52,500 bases of DNA from Zygnema cylindricum (lineage: Eukaryota > Streptophyta > Zygnematophyceae > Zygnematales > Zygnemataceae): the NCBI GenBank assembly GCA_037447655.1, contig JBBHKE010001135.1:1-52500 (forward strand), in the 5' to 3' direction. Under the pieces are notes generated by a model. That model made no database searches. It had not been told where the DNA came from and was given only the letters and a program-made list of their open reading frames with translations. Positions within the stretch are counted from its first letter, which is position 1. Every line of letters begins with the position of its first letter. This document shows, one piece after another, positions 9,001-18,768 of this stretch. The position numbers and the translations under genes are program-made.

Positions 9001-10520
9001 AAGAAATGGCCTCTATCATGGAAGCCAATACATGGGAGTTGGTAGATTGTCCACTGGACCGAAAACCGATCGGATGTAAGTGGGTGTTTAAACTTAAATT
9101 AAACCCGGATAATACCATTGAGAGGTACAAAGCTAGGTTAGTTGCAAAAGGTTATAGACAGAAAGAGGGGATAGACTACGAAGAAACCTTTGCACCTGTA
9201 GTCAGATTTCCTTCTGTTAGAATCCTTTTAACTATAGCCGCAGCGGAGGATATGGAAATCCACCAGATGGATATTAAAACTGCCTTTTTGCACGGAGAGT
9301 TGGAAGAAGAAATTTACATGAGGCAACCAGAAGGATTCGTGGAAAGTGGGGAAGAAAACAAAGTTTGCAAACTGATAAAATCACTCTATGGGCTTAAGCA
9401 AGCCCCGCGACAGTGGAATATAAAGCTCGACGAATTTCTGACCGGTTTGGGGTATATCAGAATTAGTTCAGATCACTCTATATATTTATTTGAGGATGAG
9501 AATGGAGTGATATTTATTGCTATTTATGTGGATGATTTGTTGGTCTTAAGCAAGTCCTTGGATAAAATTAACAAACTAAAACGGGATCTTAGAAGCAGTT
9601 TTGATATGAAAGATCTTGGCGAAGCAAAGTACATTTTGGGAATTCAGATAGAGAGAGATAGAGGGAATAGAATTATAAGACTCACTCAAAAAGAAGCAAT
9701 CGGTAATATGCTAGAAAAATTTCAAATGGAGAAAGCAAATGGATGTACTACTCCCATGGATTTGAAGAAAGTGAGTGAGGGGAGTGAAGAGGGAGGAATA
9801 TTCATCATTAATGATGAGATGGACGAGATAGAAAGAAAATTTATGGAAAATATCCCTTATCGGCAGATTGTAGGCAGTTTAATTTATTTTATGAACTGTA
9901 CCCGTCCGGATATAGCTGCAGCTGTAGGTGTCCTTAGTAGAAATCTAAATGAAATAAGAAAGAGAGATTGGGAGGCTGCCAAAAGGGTGATGAGGTATCT
10001 GGTGGGGACAAAGGAATTATGGTTGCATTTGGGAGGGGAGCACACTGACATCACCACTTGGAGTGATGCCAGTTATGGAGATGTGCCTTTAAGGAGGTGT
10101 ACGACTGGATATGTGTTGCAAATTGGATCCGGTGCATGTTGTTGGAGTAGCAAGCAACAAAAAGTAGTTGCTCAGTCCACTATGGAGGCTGAATACATGG
10201 CTTCCTGTGCTGCCACCAAAGAACTAATGTGGGTTAAATCCCTTCTTGAAGAACTTGGGTTCATGAAGTCTGGAACTCAAAATGTTTTTTGTGATAATCA
10301 AGCTGCTATCTCTATTGCAGCTAATCCGAAACATCACTTCAAAGCTAAGCATATGGATATTAGACTAAGCTTTGTCAGAGAGAAGGTAGAAAATAAAATT
10401 ATTAAACTGGTTCATAAAACTGATAGAGAAATGATTGCAGACATGATGACAAAAGCAGTGCCTTCCCCTAAGTTGATTTATTGCAGAGAAAACTGTGGAT
10501 TAAAATTGAAAAGTGACTAG
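6084..10520 (+). CDS. gag-pol: Copia gag-pol polyprotein, intact (1478 aa)
   Basis: One open frame encodes the whole polyprotein. Residues 1-280 are gag with the conserved V-M-G-P-P start and F-L-Y-W. A CCHC zinc knuckle lies at 318-331 (C318, C321, H326, C331). The protease has D-S-G at 412-414. The integrase has its HHCC finger at about 543-580 (second cysteine pair 577/580) and the catalytic triad D608, D671, E707 with the standard 35-residue D-E spacing. An acidic linker at 850-905 precedes reverse transcriptase, with Y-V-D-D at 1148-1151. RNase H has D1328, E1370 and D1404. The order PR-INT-RT-RH is that of copia elements. The ATG at 6084 lies inside the LTR and is chosen because all related frames begin there. 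Gag and pol share one frame, so excess gag would need another mechanism. Probably able to code for transposition; expression is unknown. Confidence 0.97.
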   Translation: METTEFQVMGPPSRVPIFDGSDFLYWEMMMEGELFEKHLWGIVSRQIRCPPPPAFGGTRFSGTSASTVGRTAATITEDEDEEGEEIVMEGEKESVATQVTTLPKAIPAAAPPATTTRVQTERSEYEKWNYKDKVAKLLILKSVAKGIAIPLMHVKSSSQIWISLVNKYKSGSLQQQQLAENKIAAYTYKGGSMDNYCNDLGALFGELESAGNSWSERQRVNTLMMKLPEEYENIINRLQDIGDSNWNWDDTVGMILVKESTIELRRGSPSVQALSAGADWRKRDEERGKDPYRNFGGRGQGGGRFDRQGRGTSRGGLCHFCKKPGHYMADCVRLADLRLKDGQGTSKDGGKKKAFLTQVLDEEVEGKTETEEELEELLLYPKNTEKHVDIPRRQKCAFGGKRDPPEDGWIIDSGASMHMCKDKRWFTKLRKIPTVEIEYGDGRVETTSLVGTVDLKVLVDGKASIVTLSDVLYFPQLSKNLVSTAVLDEKEFETGTRKGIFTASFDNEVYFIAEKGSQGMFRIVLCNEKSVLYSCASEMMLWHKRLGHVHLDRLKKMKKNGIVEGITFEDDETFDDCSGCAQGKIHRLPFPKATTFRREKVLDLVHTDVWGPARYASHGGKRWMLTITDDWSRYTKVYFLRHKSEVLRCFKEYKVWSEKLHETSIKEIRSDNGKEYTSRDFEEYLKEEGIHHEKIVPYNPEQNGVAERVNRTLGDMSRSMLSDKRIGLQFWAESMDYANFIKNRVLTSANKEKTPYERWTGRKPDLSSLRVFGSQVYSLDSDKTKWKLAGRGKPGYLVGYDKSTKGYRVYDLKKRDIILVKHIVVMNEEKSIDPFKYNKEVKIRFETDQFSDFDFENEEKEEGEKEKSADLPKEKEERTTSEATPQYEVETDEELDETPELEDREAENFPKRNPRMPSIPASDFEGERRSSKRLQERQVNNQLTKMSHPDEPQTYLEAINTPESSRWITAINEEMASIMEANTWELVDCPLDRKPIGCKWVFKLKLNPDNTIERYKARLVAKGYRQKEGIDYEETFAPVVRFPSVRILLTIAAAEDMEIHQMDIKTAFLHGELEEEIYMRQPEGFVESGEENKVCKLIKSLYGLKQAPRQWNIKLDEFLTGLGYIRISSDHSIYLFEDENGVIFIAIYVDDLLVLSKSLDKINKLKRDLRSSFDMKDLGEAKYILGIQIERDRGNRIIRLTQKEAIGNMLEKFQMEKANGCTTPMDLKKVSEGSEEGGIFIINDEMDEIERKFMENIPYRQIVGSLIYFMNCTRPDIAAAVGVLSRNLNEIRKRDWEAAKRVMRYLVGTKELWLHLGGEHTDITTWSDASYGDVPLRRCTTGYVLQIGSGACCWSSKQQKVVAQSTMEAEYMASCAATKELMWVKSLLEELGFMKSGTQNVFCDNQAAISIAANPKHHFKAKHMDIRLSFVREKVENKIIKLVHKTDREMIADMMTKAVPSPKLIYCRENCGLKLKSD
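6104..6118 (+). other. Cop3 primer-binding site (internal initiator tRNA-Met type)
   Basis: GGTTATGGGCCCACC follows the LTR end with no gap. It is complementary to the anticodon stem-loop of initiator tRNA-Met, not to the 3' end of a tRNA. Drosophila copia is primed this way by a half-tRNA. Here the site also encodes part of V-M-G-P-P in gag. The last bases match the plant rather than the animal version of that tRNA, from memory. Confidence 0.85.
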
Positions 10521-10533
10521 GAATTAAGGGGAG

Positions 10534-11424
10534 TGTTGAAAAGAGGTAATTAATAGTTCACTTCCCTATTTTAGTTTTGTTTTAAAGAAAGAGAGTGAGG
10601 ATCAAAGGCGCGCCATGGCTGCCGTCATATTTAGAAAGTGGCAGTTTTTGCAGATAAGGGTATTTTGGATAAAATGATACCTAGGTCTAGATTTGAACCT
10701 GTGACCTCTAAACTCTTTATAGCCTAACGCCTTAACCATTAAGGCGTTACGAAACGATACACGTGACGGGTTTCATAAATATATAAATACTAACGAAACA
10801 GCTAATTAACAGCAGACTAACCAAAAGGAGCAATTTCTGCATGTACGCGAATCTGAACCGTGTAAAATATGTTTTGATCGGACGGCCGGCATTATAGCCG
10901 CCACGCGAAGTGAGCTTTTTGGCGGCATACGGATATAGCGTCACGCGGTGCCACGTGGCGCCACATTATTTGATACCGGAGAAGATGGGAGGAGGAACCA
11001 TGGCTTCCGATATGACAGGTCTCACCTTGTAGACCTTGTTGTACAATGGTTGTACAATAAGTACATCGCCCATTGTACCTTCTTGTACTTTATAGTGTTC
11101 CTATTGGACTAGGGTTTAATAGTAGGTAGTCGTGAGTAGGCAGACCGAGACTTAGTAATATTTAGGTACCTCTCTCTCTAAGAGAGCTTGTAACTATAAA
11201 GGTCATCTTTGACCAGCCATAACTTACTGCTCGGGTGAGCAAATTCAGTGATTCTTTTTTGCGTTTGACTCAGGGGAGTCTTGTCCTCACAAGGGTTAAG
11301 TGGTCAGAATATTTGTGTGCCTGGGTGGCGCTTATTCAGCGGGAAAGTAGAAGGGGCAAATATTATCCTAGAGGCTTTACATAGGCTGCTCATTCTGTGG
11401 GTCAATGGAGACCACAGAATTTCA
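10534..11424 (+). repeat. Cop3 right LTR
   Basis: 891 bp, about 98 % identical by eye to the left LTR and with the same regulatory layout, including the antisense tRNA-like segment and the ATG near its end. The sequence diverges from the internal region exactly after TTTCA at 11424. That fixes the LTR end inside the gag reading frame of the 5' copy. Confidence 0.95.
10679..10744 (-). other. tRNA-like segment antisense in the Cop3 right LTR
   Basis: Same as in the left LTR: A-box TGGTTAAGGCG at 10728-10738 and B-box GGTTCAAATCT at 10689-10699 on the minus strand. One substitution in the anticodon-like stem distinguishes it from the left copy. Confidence 0.68.
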
Positions 11425-14204
11425 GAAATCTTAGCTCTTCACAATCTCCATGAGTTGAAGGTTTAGAATGAGTTGGTGCAGCGGGTAGCCAGAACACACC
11501 GAGCCAGGATCGTACACCCAGTGGGAGGTGTAATGGAAATACTGAGCAGTTTTTCCGAGATCGGCCCATCAACCTCAGTCTGGGAGCAACAAGAGATGCC
11601 ATCAACTTCACACCAACAGCCCACCCAATCTGAGTACACTACAACTAGTAGACCATCTAGGGGCAGGGCAACCTCTCGGGCCCGGGCCGGGGAAGGAACC
11701 AGCAAGCGAGGGTTACCAAAGCCCAAGAGGGTGCAACAGTTTGACCATCGAGACAGCAAGGGCAGGTTTGCTCCCCGACCTAAAGAGGAGGCGTTCTTCC
11801 CTTTGCCTCCGTCTCTCTGAGCTCCTTGTCTCCATCAGAACCGGTTGTTCGACCTTTCGAAAGGTTGTGGCGTTTGAGACCCAAAGACCGTGAGGTACCA
11901 GGGTTGGGGATTGTAGATCTCTCGGGTGTGGTGAGCAGCACACAGAAATTAGTTGAAATCCTGCGGTCGCAGAGTAAGGCTACGCCAGGGGCGGGACCCG
12001 TCACAATAGACTGGGAGGCTCTTGAAGAGGAAAGGAAGAGGGCATTTGAACAACAACTGCTCCTCATTTGGGACGCTAGACGGTTATCAGAAGGGATCCT
12101 TAGTGGACAAGTAGCTCCTCTTCATAGGACAAGTCCCTTTGCTGGAGGACAACCTCGGGTCAGACAACTCCTCCTGCGACGCAAGCTCCAAGGACTTTAC
12201 CGAGACCGAGACCAGAGTCTCCTCTTCAGCGGGAAGGGGAGGAAACAACAGGGCCTAACAGAGAGGGGTTGGGTGCAGATCTACCGGGTAACTTGGCAGT
12301 CGTTTCCACTTTGCGTCCTCACTTTGTCTCGGTGGCGGGATCTTCCACAGTGGAGGCCGTGGTGCAACTACAACCCGACCGTAGACTACACATTTCCCTC
12401 GGACTGTCCACTCCTCCACCATCACCACCTCACGCCTTCTCTTTTTCGCCATCCCTTTCTTCGTTGCAGCAGTCCGTGGGTCACCATACCCTCCTATCTT
12501 ACCCTACAAACATGTCCCTGCATACTCACCTCCTCTCAGGCGTTCTCCATCTTCCAGCTCAAGAACCTCTTCTCCCGAGAACTCAAGAAGGCAGCTCAAG
12601 AGACATACACCTTTTCCTCAAAGCCCCCAGTCGTCTCCGTCTCTCCCACCATCTATTCTCCTAGGACCTTGTTTGAACAGACCTCATCTCCACATCCCAT
12701 CGGTGGACAGAGTTCTCATGGAGGAACAAGCCTCTCCTAGATATAGAGGAGCAGACAATCAGACATCTTCTTCAAGAGGAAGACCTTTCTCAGTGGGGAA
12801 GAGAACCACTGCTGTTGCTACCGCCCTTCCTATATGAGGAGGGACCGGTTCGGATCTCGAGATTTCAAATCCCGCGGCAATCTCACCGGCTCAGTTTGTC
12901 AGCCCCACCGGAGAGGCCTCACCACGGTTTACCAGTCCTAAGGAGGAAGAAAGGAGAATGGGGGACATCCGGATCTTCACAGGGGAAAACTCAAGAATTG
13001 CCTTTTCTGATTTTGAATTGTTGTGGAAATCCTTCACGCAGTCCGAAATTAACAAATATAGCGGAGGGGCCATCCTAAGAGATTTTGAAAAAACTTTTTT
13101 TCCTATGGATGGTCAACTATCTAGCCAGAGGAGCTTTGGCCGACTATGAAAAGCGTCAACCCTTGTTGATGGCTCATAGCATCAAAATATTATATCCGGA
13201 TTTGCACGTCGAAGCCCTTTAAGTAGCAACTGACCTCGCTGCCGCCGCAATAGTTCTTTTCTCCTCCACTTTCACTATGGACATGAAATTGCAGGCCCAA
13301 GGTAGGGCGTATGTTAACCATCTGCAAGATGTACAGGTCGCCGAGGCAGCCACCCGGATGGTTGCCAATCCAACTCCTTGCACCACTCTTTTGGACGCCT
13401 GGAGACTCCTTTATACAGAAAGGAACGAAATTGCAGTACACCAGTTCACGGAAATCCGATGTTTGACAAATAGAACTCCGCAAACGCATTTCAACCGCCT
13501 CTCAAGCCTTTGTCAGAAGACCAAGCTGTCTACAATTGATACACCAGCCATGGCCACAAAATACTATGTTGTTGTTCAGAATTCGTTCGGCCAATAGGAC
13601 AGGCAGCTCTAGACAATTGGAGTGCAAGCTAGGCTATCCACGACAAAAATACCACGGCGCAAGAAATTTCATTGGCTGTAATGAAGTTATATAATCATTT
13701 TGTACACAGTGAGGCGAGGGAAAAAGCTGTTAGCGGCAAAGCGCGAGCCAACTTTGCAGGTTTCGCGGGGGAATCCCCTCTTAACCAACAAGAACAAATA
13801 GAACTTCAAGCTTTGCAGAAGCTTAAAGGAAACAGGAAACTGAGACCAGATCCGAACCTGCAATGGGTGCGGATGAAAAAGTTTATCAGTACAATTGCGT
13901 GAAATGCAACCAAACCGGTCATGGGTGGAAAAGATGCCCCAGGAAGTTTAACCTAGAACTCGCTATTAAGCAAATAAAAGTTTGAGAAAGAACGTGCAGA
14001 AAGAACCCGGAAGCAGCAGGAATGGAGACTAGGAAGCGGAGGTGGGGACCGCACGCCATTCACCAAAGACACTTATAAACCTACTCTGCCCTCCGAAACA
14101 GCTAAGATGTCACAATCCCAGTTAAGACAAATTAGACTTCCTAAATTTGATGATGCTCAGATCTCTAATGAGCTAAGGGGGAAGTACACAACTGTGGGGC
14201 CAAA
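11425..14204 (+). pseudogene. Decayed gag-like gene with a zinc knuckle, family unknown
   Basis: Three plus-strand frames each carry plausible coding stretches, so several frameshifts are likely. Visible parts: a serine- and arginine-rich basic region (about 11600-11800); a block with W-E-A-L-E-E-E-R-K (about 12010); a proline/serine-rich stretch; a capsid-like block starting I-R-I-F-T-G-E-N near 12967 and continuing with M-D-M-K-L-Q (13277) to about 13590; a further block at 13672-13900; and one CCHC zinc knuckle at 13896-13937. No protease, RT or integrase is seen before the Cop4a LTR begins. It resembles a gypsy-type gag in layout but I do not recognise it. Cop3 seems to have landed in it. 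Confidence 0.45.
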
Positions 14205-15245
14205 TGTTGAAATAAAAGGTATTTTCTAGGTTAGTTAAAAGATTTAAATAAGAGCAGGAAAAAGCAGAGGCAGCCTGCTTCTAGCTTTTCTCTCTAGCCC
14301 CTATACTTGTCGTAGTCACTGAAGGCTGGAGAGGAAGCTAGAGCCATGGCTGCCTATGATCCTTCTATAGTCAGAAGGCAGATCATTGGTAAACTTACCA
14401 AAAGGATTGACGGACCCAGGATTTGATCCTGGTACCTACCATCTGTCAAAGTAGCCGTTAGTCTTACCCTGTAGTCTAAGACCAGTGCTGAAGTATATAG
14501 GGTACGATAGCTACTTAAAGATGACGAAAAAGAGAAGTTCGATTTATTGACAAACGGACCACAATCACACATAGATACAGTTTGATAAAGCACAAAGTAT
14601 TATACTATTTTGAAACGCATATCGCGCATTTTGTTTCGACATCGAAACAAATATCGCGCAAGTATTTATTACGGCTGAGATTACATTTCGCTTCAAATCT
14701 GACGGTGCACACCATCGCCGAAATCCTAGAATGGTAACTTTGGAATTTAGTGATGTGGCATGACTTGGTGCCACGTGGAGAGACGACATTTGGTCGCAGG
14801 AATTCTGAGGAACGTACGGACGATTGGAAAATGAACACGCGTCTTCCTAATGGCCTTGTCGTACAGAGGCCGTACAGAAAGTACATCGGCAATAGTACTT
14901 TCTGGTACTGTACAGTGTTCTGATTGGTTCGTACATGCAGTAGATAGGGGCTGTGAGAGGAACTAGGAAAAACTAGGACTTAGGAAAAATCAGGAAGATA
15001 GTCCTCTCTCTCTTTGAGAGTTTGTATAAATTGGCATCTTTGCCACCCTATTACTTATCGCCTAGTTGGGCGTTTTCAGATATTTCTTTTTCTACGGACT
15101 TAGGGGAAACGAAGCTGCAGAAGGGTGCAGCCAGATTGTCTGCTTGTCTGCTTGGGTAGCAGTGGTTTCCATTGAAAGTGGGTTAGTTAATAACTATCTA
15201 GAGGCTTCCTGTATTTTGTAGTCCAATGGAGGACACAGAATTGCA
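14205..15245 (+). repeat. Cop4a 5' LTR (mosaic)
   Basis: 1041 bp, TGTTGAAATA to TTGCA. Its first ~320 bp, with conserved core (14305-14323) and tRNA-like segment, resemble the Cop10 LTR. The rest, from about 14560, resembles the LTRs at 26145 and 31553 closely. It has a G-box (14772-14777), seven GTAC motifs (14861-14934), TATAAAT near 15027, and the gag ATG at 15226. As the 5' LTR of Cop4a it should match the 3' LTR at 26145 throughout, but it does not. Confidence 0.88.
14411..14483 (-). other. tRNA-like segment antisense in the Cop4a 5' LTR
   Basis: Minus strand: a T-arm-like stem CCAGG/CCTGG encloses the loop ATCAAAT, giving the B-box-like GGATCAAATCC (14419-14429). An A-box-like TAGACTACAGGGTAAG lies upstream at about 14462-14477. 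It is of the same type as the segment in Cop8 and Cop10, and unlike that of the next LTR in the chain. Confidence 0.62.
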
Positions 15246-16407
15246 GGTTATGGGCCCACCCTTTAGGGTGCCCACCTTCAATGGATCTCGGTTCATCTAC
15301 TGGGAAGCCATGATGATGGGAGCTTTGTGCGAAAAACGATACAGGGGTATCGTCAGTGGACAAGGGAAACGTCCACCTTCGGGAACTCCACCAGGATTTG
15401 GAGGAGTAAGGTTTCCTACAGCAACGGCTGCCTCAGCGGACGAGGCAGATGATGGGGACAACAGTGTGTTTGAAAAGGGGAAAGGGAAGGAGACACCCCT
15501 CACTCCTATTGCCATAATACGGGGAGGGGCGACCGTGAAGACCGCGGAGAACGATACTCAAATGTGGGAGGATGTAAACATGGCTGCCAAGAACTTCATT
15601 CTGAGGCACCTCACTCAAGCGTTGGCCACCCCTCATCTTCACATTTACAAGGCCGAGGAGTTATGGGTGAGTTTAGTGGAGATTTATAGAGCTGGAACTA
15701 TTCAGCAGCTCCAGTTGGCTGAGCAAAAGCTATTGAGTTACACTTACAAAGGAGGAAATATGTTAGATTATTGTATTGATCTTTCTTGTTTGTACATGGA
15801 GATGGATAGTGTCAGGTGGACAAGTACAATGAAAATGAAAGTTAACACACTCATCATGAAGTTACCAAATGAGTTTGAGAACATAGTGTATCGAGTACAG
15901 GAATTGCCTGATAGTTCATGGAAATGGAACACAGTGGTTAGGATGATACTTATGCAGGAAAACACAATGGAGATTAGGAGAGGAGGAAAGAGCATTCAAG
16001 CTGTAGCAACAGGAGGGGACCGATGGGGGAAGGACCCAAAGAAACCACACAGAGGGGAAAGAGATCATTCTGGGGGACCGAGGCCCCCAAAGGGTCTTTG
16101 TCATTTTTGCAAAAAGCTTGGACACTTCATCGCAGATTGTGTCAAGCTCTCGGAGCTGAGGCTCCAAGAGAATCGTGGAGGGGGTTCTCCGGGAGGGAAG
16201 AAAAAGGCGCTTGTGGTTACAAAAGTGAAAGGAGAAACGGAGGATGAGTCCTCTGAGGAGGATGGGGAGCTTCTTCTTGATAAGAGTCTGGAGGAGAAGG
16301 AGATCCCTCGGAGACAGAAGTGTGCCCTTAGAGCAATTCGGGAAGCTCCACACGAAGGATGGATTATTGACTCAGCTGCATCCATGCATATGTGTTGCGA
16401 TAAATAA
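15226..16407 (+). pseudogene. Cop4a gag and protease start (393 codons, then stop)
   Basis: The frame begins at the LTR-borne ATG, passes the primer site (15246-15260), and encodes gag with a CCHC knuckle (C-H-F-C-K-K-L-G-H-F-I-A-D-C, about 16097-16140). It ends in the protease at a TAA (16405-16407). The protease active site reads D-S-A instead of D-S-G, so it would probably be inactive even without the stop. The rest of pol continues in the same orientation with more stops. Confidence 0.92.
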
Positions 16408-18768
16408 CTCTTCACTAAGCTAAGAAAGATCCCTAATGTAGAGATAGAGTATGGGGATGGGAGAGTGGTTACTAGAGATCTAGTGGGATCAGCAGATCTG
16501 AAAGTCATAGTGGAGGGTAAAACTTCTATACTTATATTCTCAGATATACTCTATTTTCCTTAGTTGAGTAAAAATCTTGTCTCTACTTCTGTGCTAGATG
16601 ACAAAGAGTTTGATACCTTCACCAGAAAGCGAGTCTTTACAGCTAAGTATGGGGATAAAGTTTACTTCACGGCAGATTAGGGTAGCCAAGGAATGTTTAA
16701 GCTTAACCTGAGTTATGAAAAGAAGAATGCTTACTATGTTGGTGTTCGTAAGCTGATGATTTGGCGTAAGCGGTTGGGGCATGTGCATTTTTATAGGTTG
16801 AGGGAAATGAAAAAGCTTGGGGTAATAGAAGGCATTCAGTTTGGGGATAATGAAATGATGGATGATTGTAGTGGTTGTGCTCAAGGTAAGGCTCACAAAC
16901 TTCCCTTTCCCAAAGCCGCCACATATAGAGGTGAGAAAGTGTTAGATTTGGTCCACACTGATATTTGGGGTCTGACAAAAGTACCTTCGGTTGGAGGAAA
17001 GAGGTTTATGATGACAATAACCGATGACTGGTCTAGATAATGTAGAGTCTACTTTTTGAAAACAAAGTCTGAAGCATCAACTTACCTTAAAGAATATAAA
17101 GCTTGGAGTGAGAAGTTGCATGAAACCCCCATTAAGAGGATAAGGAATGATAATGGGGGGGAATATACCTCTAACCAGTTTGAGGAATATCTGAGACATG
17201 AGGGAGTGTAGCACCAGAAAACTGTACCATATAACGTGGAACAAAATGGGGTAGGTGAGATGTTGAATCGAACACTAGGAGATAGTGCATGTAGTATGTT
17301 GGCAGACAAGAAAATAGGAAAGAGATTTTGGTCAAAAGCAATAAACTTTGCGAACTACATTAAAAATAGAGTCCTTACCTCAGCTGTAAAGGGAGTGACA
17401 CCTTATGAGAGATGGGTTGAAAGGAAATGAGATATCTCACAGCTTAAAGTATTCAGTAGCCAAGTTTACAGTCTTGACACGGATAGGAAAAATTGGAAAC
17501 TAGATGCAAAGGGAAAACCTGGATATTTTGTGTGATATGATGAGGATGTTAAGGGATATAGAGTATATGACTTAGCAAAGAAAGATATCATTCTGGTTAA
17601 ACACTTAGTTTTCATGGATGAAGGAAAGTCATTTGACACCTTCAAATAGACAAAGAAGATACGAATCAGATTTGAGTCTAAAAGTGGGGAGAACTCGGTC
17701 GTTCCCGAAAAGGACATTAGTGAAACCGTGATTACAGATTCAGGGGAGATCCAAGATACAGGAGACTCACCGGAAACCTCACATACTCCTATGGACTTCG
17801 AGGAGATAGAAGAAGCGGGACAAGAACCGGTTTCCATGGACAGGGGAGCCGATGAAACAATGAGAAGAAATCCAAGACTTCCATCCATTCTTGCTTCGGA
17901 GTTTGAGGGAGGAAGAAGGAGCAGCAAAAGATTACACGAAAAACAAGTCGCTCATAAGGTAACTAAGCTATCTCACCCTGATGAGCCTCAGTCTTACTCG
18001 GAGGCAGTGAATAGTCTAGAGAAAGAAAGATGGGTTAGAGCTATAAATGATGAGTTGGCTTCTATCATGGAAGAAAATACTTGGGAACTAGCGGGTTGTC
18101 CTCCAGACAGAAAACCTATTGGGTGTAAATGGGTATTTAAACTAAAACTGAACCCAGATAATACCATTGAGAGATATAAGGCTTGATTGGTAGCAAAGGG
18201 GTTCACCCAAAAGGAAGGGATTGACTATGAGGAGACCTTTGCTCCAGTTGTTCGGTTCCCCTCAGTAAGGATTCTCCTCAGGCTTCCAGGAGCGAAAAAC
18301 ATGGAAATCCACTAGATGGACATTAAGACCGCTTTTCTAAATGGTGAGTTAGAGGAAGAAATTTTCATTAGACAACCCGAGGGGTTCGTGCAAGAAGGAG
18401 AAGAGAGCAAAGTTTGCAGGCTCATAAAGTCCTTATATGGACTAAAACAGGCTCCCCGACAATGGAATAAGAAACTAGATGAGTTTTTTACTGGTTTGGG
18501 ACATATCCGTATCAGCTCTGACCATTCTATCTATATGTTTTAAGATGAGAATAGTGTTGTTTTCATTGCAATTTACGTGGATGATTTGCTTGTGTTGAGT
18601 AAATCTTTGGAAAAGATCAATAAATTAAAGAAAGATCTTAGAAGCAGATTTGATATGAAGGATTTAGGGGAGGCAAGATATATTCTGGGGATTCAAATGG
18701 AGAGAGATAGGGGGAAAAAGATTATCAGACTTACTCAGAAAGAAGAAATAGGTAATATGCTTGAGAAA
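16408..18768 (+). pseudogene. Cop4a pol: protease, integrase and RT up to the Cop5 insertion
   Basis: Protease remainder, integrase finger (H-K-R motif changed to R-K-R at about 16765), integrase core, and RT through the Y-V-D-D region (spelled Y-M-D-D or Y-V-D-D around 18570) to N-M-L-E-K. Stops include 17038-17040, about 17208, 17428-17430, about 17532 and about 17647. All five also occur at matching sites in Cop4b, offset by exactly 11966 bp where checked. Further stops near 16560 and 16678 are private to this copy. Cop5 cuts the gene at 18768; it resumes at 25327. Confidence 0.93.
18764..18768. repeat. Target-site duplication of Cop5, left copy
   Basis: AGAAA here and at 25322-25326 flank Cop5 exactly and reconstitute the interrupted Cop4a reading (G-A-G-A-A-A then T-T-C). 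Confidence 0.88.

Larger units (their letters stand above)
4796..11424 (+). mobile_element. Cop3: near-intact copia element with a partial tandem copy
   Basis: Structure: pol-end fragment (4796-5211), LTR (5212-6103), internal region with a single uninterrupted gag-pol frame, LTR (10534-11424). The LTRs differ at roughly 17 positions in about 890 bp by eye, near 2 %. Target-site copies cannot be seen, because the left side is the fragment. This is the youngest-looking element of the window and the only one that still encodes every domain. Confidence 0.92.

Noticed and set aside
6084-10520. Gypsy-type or retrovirus-like element
   Set aside because: Integrase precedes reverse transcriptase and no envelope frame or chromodomain is present; the order is copia.
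12269-12664. An independent proline/serine-rich protein gene
   Set aside because: It overlaps other open frames of the decayed gag-like block and is better seen as one frame-shifted part of it.
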